In this document: piece by piece, positions 7,821 to 16,622 of the stretch
Numbering within the stretch: position 1 is the first letter of the stretch
How the letters are laid out: each line of letters begins with the position of its first letter
Source of the DNA: Kosakonia sacchari
Lineage (GTDB): Bacteria; Pseudomonadota; Gammaproteobacteria; Enterobacterales; Enterobacteriaceae
Assembly: GCA_900109485.1 (NCBI GenBank)
Contig: FOAY01000003.1
Span: forward strand, 450,655 to 514,654
DNA length: 64,000 nt
Reading direction: 5' to 3'
Notes under the pieces: model-generated
Told to the model about the DNA's origin: nothing
Seen by the model: the letters and a program-made list of their open reading frames with translations, nothing else
Databases searched by the model: none
Program-made: the position numbers and the translations under genes

Positions 7821-8660
7821 ATGGAACAGCTTGATGAACGTCTGAAAGGGCAATATGCCTCGTTATCGCCCCAGGAGCAGCGGGTGGCCGATTTTATCTT
7901 CGATCACTTTGATGACCTCATAAGTTATAACAGCGCGGAGCTGGCGCAGCTCAGCGGGGTGTCGAAGGCGACCGTCAGCCGCCTGTTCAAGCGTCTGGGG
8001 TATGAGAAATACAAAGAGATGCGCGATGAACTGCGTACGCTGCGACAAAGCGGGATGCCGCTGACGGATAACCGCGATGCGGTACAGGGCAATACGCTGC
8101 TGGCGCGCCACTATAAGCAGGAGATGGCGAACCTGACGCAGTGGGTTAACGCGCTGGATGCGCAGCAGTTTGCCGGTGCGCTGGAGGCAATAGTGAAGGC
8201 GCAACGCATCATTATTATTGGTATGCGCAACTCCTGGCCAGTGGCGCTGCACCTGCGCCAGCAGCTATTGCAGGCGCGCGGACACGTGCAGGTGCTGCCG
8301 CAGCCGGGGCAGAGCCTGAGTGAAGAGCTGGTGGATTTAACACCGGACGATCTGGTGGTGATGGTGGCGTTTCGCCGTCGCCCGCGCATTATCCGCCCGC
8401 TGATGCAGCAGCTCCAGAACGCGAATATTCCGCTGCTGCTGCTGTGCGAGCCGCAGGCGCACAACCTTTTCCCGCTGGCGAGCTGGCACCTTTGCGCACC
8501 GCTGGACAGCGTTTCCGCCTATGACAGCTATGCCTCGGTCAACAGTTTGATCAACCTGCTGGCGAATGCGTTTTTGCATGAAATTCTCGATAAAGGACGC
8601 CCGCGTATTCATGACATTGCCACGCTGTATCAGAAGCTGGATGAACTGGAACAGCGATAA
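7821..8660 (+). CDS. hpxU: RpiR-family transcriptional regulator with SIS domain
   Basis: A 279-residue protein. Residues 1-75 form the RpiR helix-turn-helix (LSPQEQRVADFIFDHFDDLI, then ELAQLSGVSKATVSRLFKRLGY). Residues about 125-260 form a SIS domain, which normally binds a phosphosugar but here may sense a purine breakdown product. It is divergent from hpxWXYZ and directly upstream of the transporter/hpxJK operon, so it probably regulates one or both. The symbol follows the Klebsiella hpx list and is tentative. AGAGG precedes the start. Confidence 0.8.
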   Translation: MEQLDERLKGQYASLSPQEQRVADFIFDHFDDLISYNSAELAQLSGVSKATVSRLFKRLGYEKYKEMRDELRTLRQSGMPLTDNRDAVQGNTLLARHYKQEMANLTQWVNALDAQQFAGALEAIVKAQRIIIIGMRNSWPVALHLRQQLLQARGHVQVLPQPGQSLSEELVDLTPDDLVVMVAFRRRPRIIRPLMQQLQNANIPLLLLCEPQAHNLFPLASWHLCAPLDSVSAYDSYASVNSLINLLANAFLHEILDKGRPRIHDIATLYQKLDELEQR

Positions 8661-8664
8661 TGGG

Positions 8665-8698
8665 GCACCAACGTGGTGATTTTGCATTATTTTGGTGC
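8665..8698. promoter_or_regulatory. Two NtrC-like enhancer sites
   Basis: GCACCAACGTGGTGA (8665-8679) and GCATTATTTTGGTGC (8684-8698) each match GCACY-N5-RGTGC with one mismatch. Their centres are 19 bp apart. They lie about 130-150 bp upstream of the predicted start of the sigma-54 promoter at 8797, a spacing like the glnA enhancers. Confidence 0.6.
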
Positions 8699-8758
8699 GC
8701 CTGATTATCACGAAATATTCCTGCTTCAGTCTTCTTTTCTTTGTTTTCTCTGCGATAA

Positions 8759-8785
8759 ATGCCGATTTCACCGTCGGCATTTTTA
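8759..8785 (+). terminator. Terminator after the RpiR gene
   Basis: ATGCCGA/TCGGCAT stem with an 8-base loop followed by TTTTT. It separates the regulator from the sigma-54 promoter just downstream. Confidence 0.65.
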
Positions 8786-8796
8786 TTGTGCATCGC

Positions 8797-8812
8797 TGGC
8801 ACATTAGTTGCA
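8797..8812 (+). promoter_or_regulatory. Perfect sigma-54 promoter of the transporter-hpxJK operon
   Basis: TGGCACATTAGTTGCA agrees at every conserved position with TGGCACRNNNNTTGCW. Predicted initiation is about 8823, some 40 bp before the first gene. With the NtrC-like sites at 8665-8698 this makes a complete nitrogen-starvation promoter. Confidence 0.8.
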
Positions 8813-8864
8813 GATATACATTTAAGGAATCTTTTGTTTCATGTTAACGTAACGGGTAATCACC

Positions 8865-9650
8865 ATGAGAAAACTTTTGATCGCACTGGCCGGGGCCGCT
8901 TGTCTGTTCACCTATGCTGCGGCTGCGCAGGCCGACCAATTACAGGATATTGAAAAGCGCGGCGTGATCCGCATTGCCGTCCCGCAGGATTTCCCGCCGT
9001 TTGGCTCGGTAGGCACCGATCTGCAACCGCAGGGCTATGACATTGATATGGCGCGTTACCTCGCCAAACAGATGAAACTCAAACTGCAACTGGTGCCGGT
9101 CACCAGCGCTAACCGCGTGCCTTATCTGCAAACCGATAAAGTGGATTTGGTGATCTCCAGCCTCGGTAAAAACGCCGAGCGCGAAAAGGTGATTGATTTC
9201 AGCCGCGCCTATGCGCCGTTCTTCCTTGGCGTGTTCGGGCCGAAAGGGGCGGAACTGAAAGATGCCGCGGCGCTGAGCGGCAAAAGTATTGGGGTAACGC
9301 GCGGCGCGGTTGAGGATATGGTACTGACCAGCCTCGCACCGAAAGATGCCGATGTGAAACGCTACGAAGATAACAACACCACGCTCTCGGCGTATCTCTC
9401 CGGGCAGGTGCAGTATGTGGCGACCGGTAACCTTGTGGTGGCGGCGATTGCCCGACAGAACGCGGATAAAGCCCCGGTACCGAGCTTTATGCTGAAAGAT
9501 TCTCCGTGCTTTATCGGCCTGAAAAAGGACGAACCGGCGCTGAAAGAGAAGGTGAATGCGCTGATCGAGCAAGGGATCAAGGACGGTACGCTGAACAGCC
9601 TCTCTGAGCAGTGGCTGAAAGCACCGCTGCCGGCAAACCTTGGCGCATAA
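8865..9650 (+). CDS. Periplasmic binding protein, polar amino-acid ABC family (probably HpxF)
   Basis: A 261-residue protein with a Sec signal peptide (hydrophobic core LLIALAGAACLF, cleavage after AQA near residue 23). The mature part starts DQLQDIEKRGVIRIAVPQDFPPF and contains LVISSLGKNAEREKVIDFS, hallmarks of the SBP_bac_3 family. It should deliver a small ureide or related nitrogen compound (allantoin, allantoate or oxalurate are candidates) to the two permeases encoded next. It is the first gene of a six-gene operon and probably corresponds to hpxF of Klebsiella. Confidence 0.82.
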   Translation: MRKLLIALAGAACLFTYAAAAQADQLQDIEKRGVIRIAVPQDFPPFGSVGTDLQPQGYDIDMARYLAKQMKLKLQLVPVTSANRVPYLQTDKVDLVISSLGKNAEREKVIDFSRAYAPFFLGVFGPKGAELKDAAALSGKSIGVTRGAVEDMVLTSLAPKDADVKRYEDNNTTLSAYLSGQVQYVATGNLVVAAIARQNADKAPVPSFMLKDSPCFIGLKKDEPALKEKVNALIEQGIKDGTLNSLSEQWLKAPLPANLGA

Positions 9651-9659
9651 GGCGTGTGA

Positions 9660-10325
9660 ATGACGGAACAACTTCATTTTTCTGCACTCTGGCCGCACTG
9701 GCCAGAGTTGCTGGCGGGGATGTGGGTCACCGTGCAGTTGACGGTCATGGCGACGGTAGGCGGCCTGGCAATTGGCATTTTCGGCGCGGCGATTCGTAGC
9801 GGTCGGCCAACGTGGTTCAGCCGGATCTGGGGCGGTTATGTGGAGCTGATCCGTAACACGCCGTTTGTGGTGCAGCTCTTTTTTATCGTCTTTGGTCTGC
9901 CGAATATCGGTTTCAAGATGACGGCAGGCGAAGCGGCGCTACTGGCGATGATCGTTAACCTGGGCGCTTACAGCACGGAGATCGTGCGTGCCGGGATCCA
10001 GGTGACGCCAAAAGGACAATGGGAAGCCGGGCGTGTGTTGGGGTTGAGCCGAAGCCAGACGTTTATCCGCGTAGTACTTCCCCCGGCGTTGCAGCGCATT
10101 TATCCGGCGCTGGTCAGCCAGTGCATTATTGTCATGCTGGGATCGTCCGTGGTGTCGCAGGTCTCTTATGAAGAGTTGACCTTCGCCGCCAACCTGATTC
10201 AGTCGCGGACATTCCTCAGCTTTGAGGTCTATCTGGTGACCACCGGCATTTATCTGCTGCTCTCGATCGCCATGCGTCAGTTGATGATGGCGGCGGGACG
10301 GAAATGGTTGAGGGTACAGGCATGA
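9660..10325 (+). CDS. ABC transporter permease, HisMQ type (probably HpxG)
   Basis: A 221-residue inner-membrane permease of the polar amino-acid family. The EAA loop that docks on the ATPase is seen as EAGRVLGLSRSQTFIRVVLP. VELIRNTPFVVQLFF is the conserved segment before it. It starts ten bases after the binding-protein stop and overlaps the next permease by ATGA, so the two are translationally coupled. It forms a heterodimeric channel with the product of 10322-10981. Confidence 0.83.
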   Translation: MTEQLHFSALWPHWPELLAGMWVTVQLTVMATVGGLAIGIFGAAIRSGRPTWFSRIWGGYVELIRNTPFVVQLFFIVFGLPNIGFKMTAGEAALLAMIVNLGAYSTEIVRAGIQVTPKGQWEAGRVLGLSRSQTFIRVVLPPALQRIYPALVSQCIIVMLGSSVVSQVSYEELTFAANLIQSRTFLSFEVYLVTTGIYLLLSIAMRQLMMAAGRKWLRVQA

Positions 10326-10981
10326 TGACCACATTTACCGACTGGGACATTATCCGCAACCTGCTGCTGGCCGGGCGCTGGACGGTGTTGTTGTCGCTGG
10401 TGGCGTTTATGGGCGGTGCGCTGGTGACGCTGCCGCTGTTGCTGCTGCGACTCACTGGCGGGCGTCAGGTGAAACGCCTGATCCGCGCGTATATCGAACT
10501 GTTTCAGGGCACGCCGCTGTTGATGCAGTTGTTCCTCGCCTTTTTCGGTGTGGCGCTCTTTGGCATTGATGTGTCGCCCTGGACGGCGGCCTCGCTGGCG
10601 CTGACGTTCTATACCAGCGCGTTTTTACTCGATATCGGCTATGGCAGCATTCGCGCGCTGCCGAAAGGGCAGTGGGAAGCCTCGCGCTGCCTGGGGCTGA
10701 GCTTTGGCCAGACGTTATTCCGCGTAGTGGCGCCGCAGGCATTGCGCATCGCTATTGCGCCAACGGTCGGTTTTGCCGTGCAGGTGATAAAAGGCACCGC
10801 GCTTTCGTCAATCATCGGTTTTGTTGAATTGACCAAGGCTGGCACGATGCTGACCAACGTCACTTATCAGCCGTTTAAAGTCTTTGCGCTGGTGGCGCTG
10901 GGCTACTTCATTTTGTGCTATCCGCTGTCCCGCTACAGCCGTTACCTGGAGAATAAATTCAATGCCTCTCATCACCATTAA
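10322..10981 (+). CDS. ABC transporter permease, HisMQ type (probably HpxH)
   Basis: The second permease of the importer, 219 residues from the ATG in the ATGA overlap at 10322. An earlier in-frame start at 10304 lies inside the previous gene and is less likely. The EAA loop reads EASRCLGLSFGQTLFRVVAP, and YIELFQGTPLLMQLFLAFFG is the family signature. Its 3' end overlaps the ATPase gene by 20 bases. Confidence 0.83.
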   Translation: MMTTFTDWDIIRNLLLAGRWTVLLSLVAFMGGALVTLPLLLLRLTGGRQVKRLIRAYIELFQGTPLLMQLFLAFFGVALFGIDVSPWTAASLALTFYTSAFLLDIGYGSIRALPKGQWEASRCLGLSFGQTLFRVVAPQALRIAIAPTVGFAVQVIKGTALSSIIGFVELTKAGTMLTNVTYQPFKVFALVALGYFILCYPLSRYSRYLENKFNASHHH

Positions 10982-11699
10982 TCAGGTACAGAAGTACTAC
11001 GGCGACAACCACGTGCTGAAGGGTGTCGATCTGGACATCGATATGGGCGAGGTGATCTCGATTATCGGTCGTAGCGGATCGGGTAAAAGCACGCTGCTGC
11101 GCTGCATTAACGGCCTCGAGGGCTACCAGGAAGGAAGCATTAAGCTGGGCGGCGTGACCATTACCGACCGTGATTCACAGGCGCGGGAGATCAGCCGCTC
11201 CATTGGAATGGTATTCCAGAGCTTTAACCTGTTCCCGCATATGACCGCGCTGGAAAACGTGATGCTGGCGCCGCGCCGGGTGCTGAAAAAAAGCGCCGCC
11301 GAGTGCCGCGAACTGGCGCAACGGATGCTGGAGAAAGTGGGGCTTGGCGACCGCCTCGATTACTACCCGGCGAATCTCTCCGGCGGCCAGCAGCAGCGCG
11401 TGGCGATTGCCCGTGCGCTGGCGATGTCGCCGAAAGTTTTACTCTGTGACGAGATAACCTCCGCGCTCGATCCCGAACTGGTGGGCGAAGTACTGAAAGT
11501 GCTGGAGCAACTGGCCGCCGAAGGGATGACGCTGATCCTCGTCACCCACGAAATGAATTTTGCCCGCGAAGTGGGCGACCGCGTGGTGTTTATGCATCAG
11601 GGGCGGGTGTGGGAGCAGGGCGACAGCAAAACGCTGTTTGCCAGCCCGCAGACCACCGAGCTGAAGCAGTTTATCTCTTCCGTGCGCGGTCTTAATTAA
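10962..11699 (+). CDS. ABC transporter ATPase, GlnQ/HisP type (probably HpxI)
   Basis: A 245-residue ATPase with Walker A GRSGSGKST, Q-loop VFQSFNLFPH, signature LSGGQQQRVAIARAL, Walker B VLLCDEITSALD and H-loop VTHEMNF. It energises the importer on the cytoplasmic face. The start MPLITINQV at 10962 is preferred over an upstream in-frame codon at 10884, which would overlap the permease by about 100 bases. Walker B has DEIT rather than the more usual DEPT, which is seen in this family. Confidence 0.88.
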   Translation: MPLITINQVQKYYGDNHVLKGVDLDIDMGEVISIIGRSGSGKSTLLRCINGLEGYQEGSIKLGGVTITDRDSQAREISRSIGMVFQSFNLFPHMTALENVMLAPRRVLKKSAAECRELAQRMLEKVGLGDRLDYYPANLSGGQQQRVAIARALAMSPKVLLCDEITSALDPELVGEVLKVLEQLAAEGMTLILVTHEMNFAREVGDRVVFMHQGRVWEQGDSKTLFASPQTTELKQFISSVRGLN

Positions 11700-11714
11700 C
11701 GTAAGGAATTTCAG

Positions 11715-12953
11715 ATGGATATCGCTCAATTTCCGCAAATCAATCCGCCGCAACGTCTGCTGATGGGACCGGGGCCAATCAATGCTGACCCGCGCGTGCT
11801 GCGCGCCATGTCGAGCCAGTTGATCGGCCAGTACGATCCGGCGATGACCCACTATATGAACGAAGTAATGGCGCTTTATCGCGGCGTGTTCCGCACGGAA
11901 AACCGCTGGACGATGCTGATTGACGGTACATCGCGCGCCGGGATTGAGGCGATCCTCATTTCCGCCATCCGGCCGGGCGATAAAGTGCTGGTACCAGTGT
12001 TTGGCCGCTTTGGTCATCTGCTGTGTGAAATCGCCCGCCGCTGCCGCGCCGAAGTGCATACGATTGAAGTCCCGTGGGGCGAGGTTTTCACGCCGGATCA
12101 GATCGAAGATGCCATTAAGCGCGTGCGTCCGCGCCTGCTGTTAACGGTACAGGGCGATACGTCAACCACCATGCTGCAACCGCTGGCGGAACTGGGTGCT
12201 ATTTGTCGTCGCTACGATGTGCTGTTTTACACCGATGCCACCGCTTCACTCGGCGGCAACGCGCTGGAAACCGATGCCTGGCAGCTCGATGCTGTCTCTG
12301 CGGGGATGCAAAAGTGCCTGGGCGGGCCGTCCGGCACGTCGCCCATTACCCTGAGCAGCCGCATGGAAGAGGTGATCCGGCGGCGTAAATGTGTTGAAGA
12401 GGGCATTCGCACCGATGCGCATCTCGACGGCGTGGATGAGATGGTTTACTCCAACTATTTCGATCTCGGCATGGTGATGGATTACTGGGGGCCGGAGCGC
12501 CTGAATCACCACACTGAAGCGACTACCGCGCTATTCGGCGCACGTGAATGCGCACGCCTGATCCTGCAAGAGGGGCTCGATAAGGGTATTGCGCGCCATA
12601 AGCTGCATGGCGATGCGTTGCTGAAAGGGATTCAGGCAATGGGGCTGGAGGCCTATGGTGATTTGCAACACAAGATGAACAACGTGCTGGGCGTCGTCAT
12701 TCCGCAGGGCGTGAACGGTGACCAGGTGCGCAAATTGATGCTGGAGGATTTCGGCATTGAGATCGGCACTTCTTTCGGCCCGCTGCACGGCAAAGTGTGG
12801 CGTATCGGCACAATGGGCTACAACGCGCGTAAAGCCTGCGTGATGAACACCCTGAGCGCACTGGAGTCGGTGCTGAATTACCTGAAATTCGCCACCACGC
12901 AAGGGGCGGCGATGCAGGCCGCATGGGATCACTATCGCTGCGAGGACGTGTGA
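11715..12953 (+). CDS. hpxJ: Ureidoglycine-glyoxylate-type aminotransferase
   Basis: A 412-residue PLP enzyme of the alanine-glyoxylate aminotransferase class (fold type I). The cofactor lysine is Lys200 in SAGMQKCLGGPSG, and the cofactor-binding TDATASLGG lies upstream. MGPGPINADPRVLRAM opens the protein as in PucG-type enzymes. Between an ABC transporter and allantoate amidohydrolase, it most likely moves the amino group of (S)-ureidoglycine to glyoxylate, giving oxalurate and glycine. AAGGAA precedes the start. It overlaps hpxK by one base. Confidence 0.88.
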   Translation: MDIAQFPQINPPQRLLMGPGPINADPRVLRAMSSQLIGQYDPAMTHYMNEVMALYRGVFRTENRWTMLIDGTSRAGIEAILISAIRPGDKVLVPVFGRFGHLLCEIARRCRAEVHTIEVPWGEVFTPDQIEDAIKRVRPRLLLTVQGDTSTTMLQPLAELGAICRRYDVLFYTDATASLGGNALETDAWQLDAVSAGMQKCLGGPSGTSPITLSSRMEEVIRRRKCVEEGIRTDAHLDGVDEMVYSNYFDLGMVMDYWGPERLNHHTEATTALFGARECARLILQEGLDKGIARHKLHGDALLKGIQAMGLEAYGDLQHKMNNVLGVVIPQGVNGDQVRKLMLEDFGIEIGTSFGPLHGKVWRIGTMGYNARKACVMNTLSALESVLNYLKFATTQGAAMQAAWDHYRCEDV

Positions 12954-14200
12954 TGATTCAACCGGCACGCCTCGAGGCGGCAGTACGTGTGATGGCCCGC
13001 GCCGATGAGCTGGCCGCGATCAGTGAAACGCCGGATGCGCTGACCCGGGTTTATCTTTCCGCACAGCATTTACAGGCTAACCAGCGGGTTGCTGAGTGGA
13101 TGCACCAGGCGGGAATGCTGGTCTGGCAGGACAGCGTGGGCAATATTTGTGGTCGCTATGAGGCGGCACAGGAGGGCGCTCCGGCGGTGTTGCTCGGTTC
13201 GCATCTTGATACTGTGCGTAATGCCGGGCGTTATGACGGAATGCTCGGGGTGCTGACGGCCATCGAAGTGGTACAGAGCCTGCATCAGCAGGGATTACGT
13301 CTGGCGCAGGCGATCGAGATTGTCGGTTTTTGTGATGAAGAGGGAACGCGTTTTGGTATCACTTTGCTGGGAAGCCGCGGGTTGACCGGAAGCTGGCCAG
13401 CGCACTGGCTTACGCAAACTGATGCCGAGGGTATCAGCGTGGCGCAGGCGATGGTCAATGCCGGGCTGGATCCGCAGCGGATCCCGCAGGCGGCGCGCGA
13501 TGCGGCGGCCTTCAGCAGCTATCTCGAATTGCATATCGAGCAGGGGCCGTGCCTGGAACAGGCGGGGCTGGCGCTGGGCGTGGTCGAGGCGATCAATGGC
13601 GCGCGCAGGCTAAATTGCCGCTTTACCGGCGAAGCCGGACATGCTGGTACGGTGCCGATGAGTCACCGGAAAGATGCGCTGGCCGCGGCGGCCGAATGGA
13701 TGATCGCCGTTGAGAGCATCACGCAACAGCAAGGTGGCAATCTGGTGGCTACCGTAGGGAATATGCGGGTTCTGCCTGGCGCGGTGAATGTCATCCCCGG
13801 CGAGGTGTTGTTGTCGCTTGATATTCGTGGCCCGCAGGATGCGCCACTTGATGCGTTGCTCAATGAATTGCTGGCGATGGCGCAGGCTATCGCGGCGCGG
13901 CGCCATCTGCAATTCAGCGCCGAGGAGTTTTATCGTATTGCCGCCACGCCCTGCAATCAACAGCTGCAAACATTGCTTGCTGATGCTGTGCAGGTTGTGC
14001 AGGGTGAGACGCTGTCGTTACCGAGCGGCGCAGGGCATGATGCCATCGCCATGGCGGAACGCTGGCCGGTTGGCATGCTGTTTGTGCGCTGTAAAGGCGG
14101 GATTAGCCACCATCCAGCGGAATCGGTAGAGGTGGAAGATGTTGCGCTGGCCATTGATGCCTTTGGCCGTGCGGTGAGTGTGTTGGCCGCTGCGGAATAA
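12953..14200 (+). CDS. hpxK: Allantoate amidohydrolase (M20 family)
   Basis: A 415-residue M20/M28-type metalloenzyme that converts allantoate to ureidoglycine, ammonia and CO2. Metal-site motifs are visible: GSHLDTVRNAGRYDG (His and the bridging Asp), FCDEEGTRFG (Glu/Glu) and LHIEQGPCLE. A terminal ISHHPAE histidine completes the site. The ATG at 12953 (TGATG overlap with hpxJ) is chosen over an in-frame codon at 12923. It is the last gene of the operon. Confidence 0.9.
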   Translation: MIQPARLEAAVRVMARADELAAISETPDALTRVYLSAQHLQANQRVAEWMHQAGMLVWQDSVGNICGRYEAAQEGAPAVLLGSHLDTVRNAGRYDGMLGVLTAIEVVQSLHQQGLRLAQAIEIVGFCDEEGTRFGITLLGSRGLTGSWPAHWLTQTDAEGISVAQAMVNAGLDPQRIPQAARDAAAFSSYLELHIEQGPCLEQAGLALGVVEAINGARRLNCRFTGEAGHAGTVPMSHRKDALAAAAEWMIAVESITQQQGGNLVATVGNMRVLPGAVNVIPGEVLLSLDIRGPQDAPLDALLNELLAMAQAIAARRHLQFSAEEFYRIAATPCNQQLQTLLADAVQVVQGETLSLPSGAGHDAIAMAERWPVGMLFVRCKGGISHHPAESVEVEDVALAIDAFGRAVSVLAAAE

Positions 14201-14228
14201 CCTGTGCGGTGGCAGGTTTAGACCTGAT

Positions 14229-14250
14229 GGGAGGCAATGGACTGCCTCCC
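14229..14250. terminator. Hairpin between hpxK and the fidL-like gene
   Basis: GGGAGGCA-ATGGAC-TGCCTCCC is an 8-bp perfect stem in the 60 bp between convergent genes. No T-tract follows on either side, so it may slow or protect ends rather than terminate by itself. Confidence 0.5.
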
Positions 14251-14261
14251 TGTGCTAAGCG

Positions 14262-14744
14262 TTAACGGGCGCATAAAAACAGCGGGCGTTTGCCGATGAC
14301 AAACAGAAAGCCGTTTTTACCCTGTGGACGAATGGAATAGTTTATCTCTTTATTCGGATAGACATAAAAATCAGGCAGCACGCTCGCAATAACGTTATCG
14401 GTAGAGGTTTCGATACTGTCCACTTTATTCACCGCAGTTGACGTAAAGTGATAGGAACGACGATTTTCTGTCCATGTATAAGAGACGTCTCGCCTGATCG
14501 TTTCTGTCGGTTTGTTGTCCTCCATATAGCCGCCGCTTACGGATACAACGCCGCGTTTAGCCTCTCTGTTATACATAAAGTCGAGAGTGAAATTAGCCTG
14601 TACGTTTTTGTGATAAACAATCACTGAGGCTGAGCATGTTTCCGTATAGCCGGATGATGCGACAAACAGATAATAAAGATAACCTACGGTTGCGCCAGCG
14701 ATTAAAAATATAAAGCTGAACAGAATTGTTTTCTTACTATTCAC
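14262..14744 (-). CDS. FidL/YqeJ-like membrane protein
   Basis: About 160 residues from a GTG start at 14744, which has AGGAG eight bases upstream and lies just before the stop of the upstream regulator gene. One N-terminal membrane anchor (TILFSFIFLIAGATVGYLYYLF) is followed by a periplasmic domain rich in beta strands with two cysteines. The pairing with a CadC/ToxR-like regulator mirrors MarT-FidL in Salmonella and YqeI-YqeJ in E. coli. In such pairs the second protein probably modulates the first (inference). A longer frame to 14804 lacks a ribosome site. Confidence 0.65.
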   Translation of the reverse strand: MNSKKTILFSFIFLIAGATVGYLYYLFVASSGYTETCSASVIVYHKNVQANFTLDFMYNREAKRGVVSVSGGYMEDNKPTETIRRDVSYTWTENRRSYHFTSTAVNKVDSIETSTDNVIASVLPDFYVYPNKEINYSIRPQGKNGFLFVIGKRPLFLCAR

Positions 14745-15648
14745 TCTGCACTCTCCTGAAGTAGAGAGAAATACAACCCGGTGAAACGGAGTTTTTAAAA
14801 TCATTCTTACAGGCTAATGCGGTAAGCGTTGGTGAAGTTGCTGATACCGGGAAATAAACCCAGGGATAAATCTTACAGTTTAATCCGGTATTCTTAATCA
14901 GATTTTTATATTTCTGATAATAATCTCTGCTATCATGCGTATCATCTTTAGTATAAATCTGACAGCCATTGTCATTTTCTACAAAATTATAGTTATCAAA
15001 GAAAACAGGCGTTTTACCGAACGGTAAAGAATATGCAATTATCAACAAACCCGTGACAAAAGCGGCAAATATAATGACTGCGGATAAACGCCAGCCGGCG
15101 GATCGCGCAGGTTTGCTGGCAGGTATTTTATGGCGGCCAGGCGTTACCAGTGGAGTTTGTTCACGCTCATGGACATGCGCGCTTATCGCGGACCACGTCG
15201 GTTGGTCTGTGGCGCTCTCGCGGGTAATAACAGAATCGCCATATTCTGCGTCTGCGGGAATATCGACGCCGGTAATGTCGGTTTCCGGCGTAACTGCTGC
15301 GTTAGATTTGTCCTGTTTTTTGATTTTCACACTGTCGTCAATTTGAAAACCTTTTCTGGGAATGGTTGCAATCAATCGGCTATCCGTTTCGCCGACTGCC
15401 CGCAATCCGCGACGCACGATCGAGATATTTTGATATAACGTATTTGTTGGAACCAGCATCCCTTCTTCTTCCCAGACTTTTTTGAAGAAATCTTGCTGGA
15501 GAACAATTTCAGGTGAAGCCTCAAGCAGAAGCAACAAACAACGGCTGGCGGGGGCTGTCAGCGTGACGTTTATTTCAGGATTGCTCACTGAAATAAGCTT
15601 TTTCATTTCCGGTCTGAATTCAATGTTATCGTTAATAATCCAGTGCAT
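14737..15648 (-). CDS. CadC/ToxR-like membrane-bound transcriptional regulator (MarT/YqeI-like)
   Basis: A 303-residue protein. Residues 1-105 form an OmpR-type winged helix (LTAPASRCLLLLLEASPEIV, then NTLYQNISIVRRGLR and IATIPRKGFQI). A linker rich in acidic and polar residues follows, then one membrane helix at 188-207 and a periplasmic domain of about 95 residues with several cysteines. Such one-component regulators bind DNA from the membrane. It is coupled to the FidL-like gene and lies beside the ecp pilus genes, with about 300 bp of AT-rich DNA in between. Salmonella MarT controls an adhesin, so adhesin control is plausible here. Confidence 0.78.
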   Translation of the reverse strand: MHWIINDNIEFRPEMKKLISVSNPEINVTLTAPASRCLLLLLEASPEIVLQQDFFKKVWEEEGMLVPTNTLYQNISIVRRGLRAVGETDSRLIATIPRKGFQIDDSVKIKKQDKSNAAVTPETDITGVDIPADAEYGDSVITRESATDQPTWSAISAHVHEREQTPLVTPGRHKIPASKPARSAGWRLSAVIIFAAFVTGLLIIAYSLPFGKTPVFFDNYNFVENDNGCQIYTKDDTHDSRDYYQKYKNLIKNTGLNCKIYPWVYFPVSATSPTLTALACKNDFKNSVSPGCISLYFRRVQSE

Positions 15649-15944
15649 ATACGCTACAACACAGCCATTGGTTGTGTTCCTTTATAAATATTTTATCTGT
15701 GTGAAACTCTGTAGATAAATATTTGAACATACACAGGGTTTGTTTTCCATGCTTTTTATATGTAGTTCAGCTAACCCCGCTGTATTGATTGTAATGCTGA
15801 ATACTTTATTGTTAATGAAAAGGTTTTTCAAAGGCTTACGCTCTATGCTGGCGGTTTGCTCGGTCAGATTTATTGGCTTTTTATATATCTTAAATGCCTT
15901 ATTAAGAATTAATTAAGATGTTTAAATACCCCTGAAAGGTGATA
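15649..15944. other. AT-rich intergenic stretch upstream of the MarT-like gene
   Basis: About 300 bp of strongly AT-rich sequence between the end of ecpE and the regulator start. It must hold the regulator promoter. I see no convincing open frame, repeat or hairpin with a T-tract. Confidence 0.5.
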
Positions 15945-16622
15945 TTAATTGCACGTGTTAATTACTTTTATAAAACTATCATTGTAAACAATATATATTT
16001 GTGCGGAAGTTTTGAGCGCTGGCGGGTGAATGATATCTCCAGGGCGCATATACCAGGATTTACCCTCCGTTTCCGTTGAGCCACAGTAGGGCTTCTCGAT
16101 CAGCCTGAACCAGGTATTACCGCTGTTTTCGAAACGCCCTTTTTGCCGCTCAAAGTCCCACTCGAAATGGATTTTGCGGGGTCGGACAACCAGAATGGTG
16201 TCCATTGTGATGACAGGCATCATGCCGACGGCACCTTTAGAGGAAAGGCGCGTGGTGCGGTTTTGTGGCGGTATTTCCTGAAAAGAGACGCGGTAGTAGC
16301 GCTCTTTATCATCTGCCGGGCCATGATAAAAGAATTTGAAAAAGTTACTCTCTCCCGGCTGGAGCGTTATCTGTCGTGGTGTGAACAACAGCTCTCCGTC
16401 AGCGGCACGCGAGGAGATCTCTTTCTCTCCTGGCCTGTCGATGGATCTGACATCCACGCGGTAGAGGCGTGCGCTTTTGTTATTGTTGACTACATATTTG
16501 GCGACCATGTTTTTTTCCGCTGGCATGGAAAATGTCATATCGCCAACCGAAATCGCCAGGCTGTACGCTGGCGCCAGGAGCGCCAGCAGCACGAACAGAG
16601 AGGGGATGAATTTATCGCGCAT
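15945..16622 (-). CDS. ecpE: ECP pilus periplasmic chaperone EcpE
   Basis: A 225-residue second chaperone of the E. coli common pilus type. A signal peptide ([20 protein letters not shown]) is followed by an immunoglobulin-like PapD-type N-domain (SVGDMTFSMPAEKNMVAKYV) and a second domain ending INTCN. It folds pilus subunits in the periplasm, probably serving the EcpD adhesin encoded just upstream (11-bp overlap). It is slightly shorter than the E. coli protein. Last gene of the ecpABCDE operon. Confidence 0.85.
   Translation of the reverse strand: MRDKFIPSLFVLLALLAPAYSLAISVGDMTFSMPAEKNMVAKYVVNNNKSARLYRVDVRSIDRPGEKEISSRAADGELLFTPRQITLQPGESNFFKFFYHGPADDKERYYRVSFQEIPPQNRTTRLSSKGAVGMMPVITMDTILVVRPRKIHFEWDFERQKGRFENSGNTWFRLIEKPYCGSTETEGKSWYMRPGDIIHPPALKTSAQIYIVYNDSFIKVINTCN

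Noticed and set aside
7656..7853. N-terminal extension of hpxW to 7853
   Set aside because: It would run through the divergent promoter region and into the RpiR gene, and has no ribosome site. ATG 7655 has GAGGA and gives the family length.
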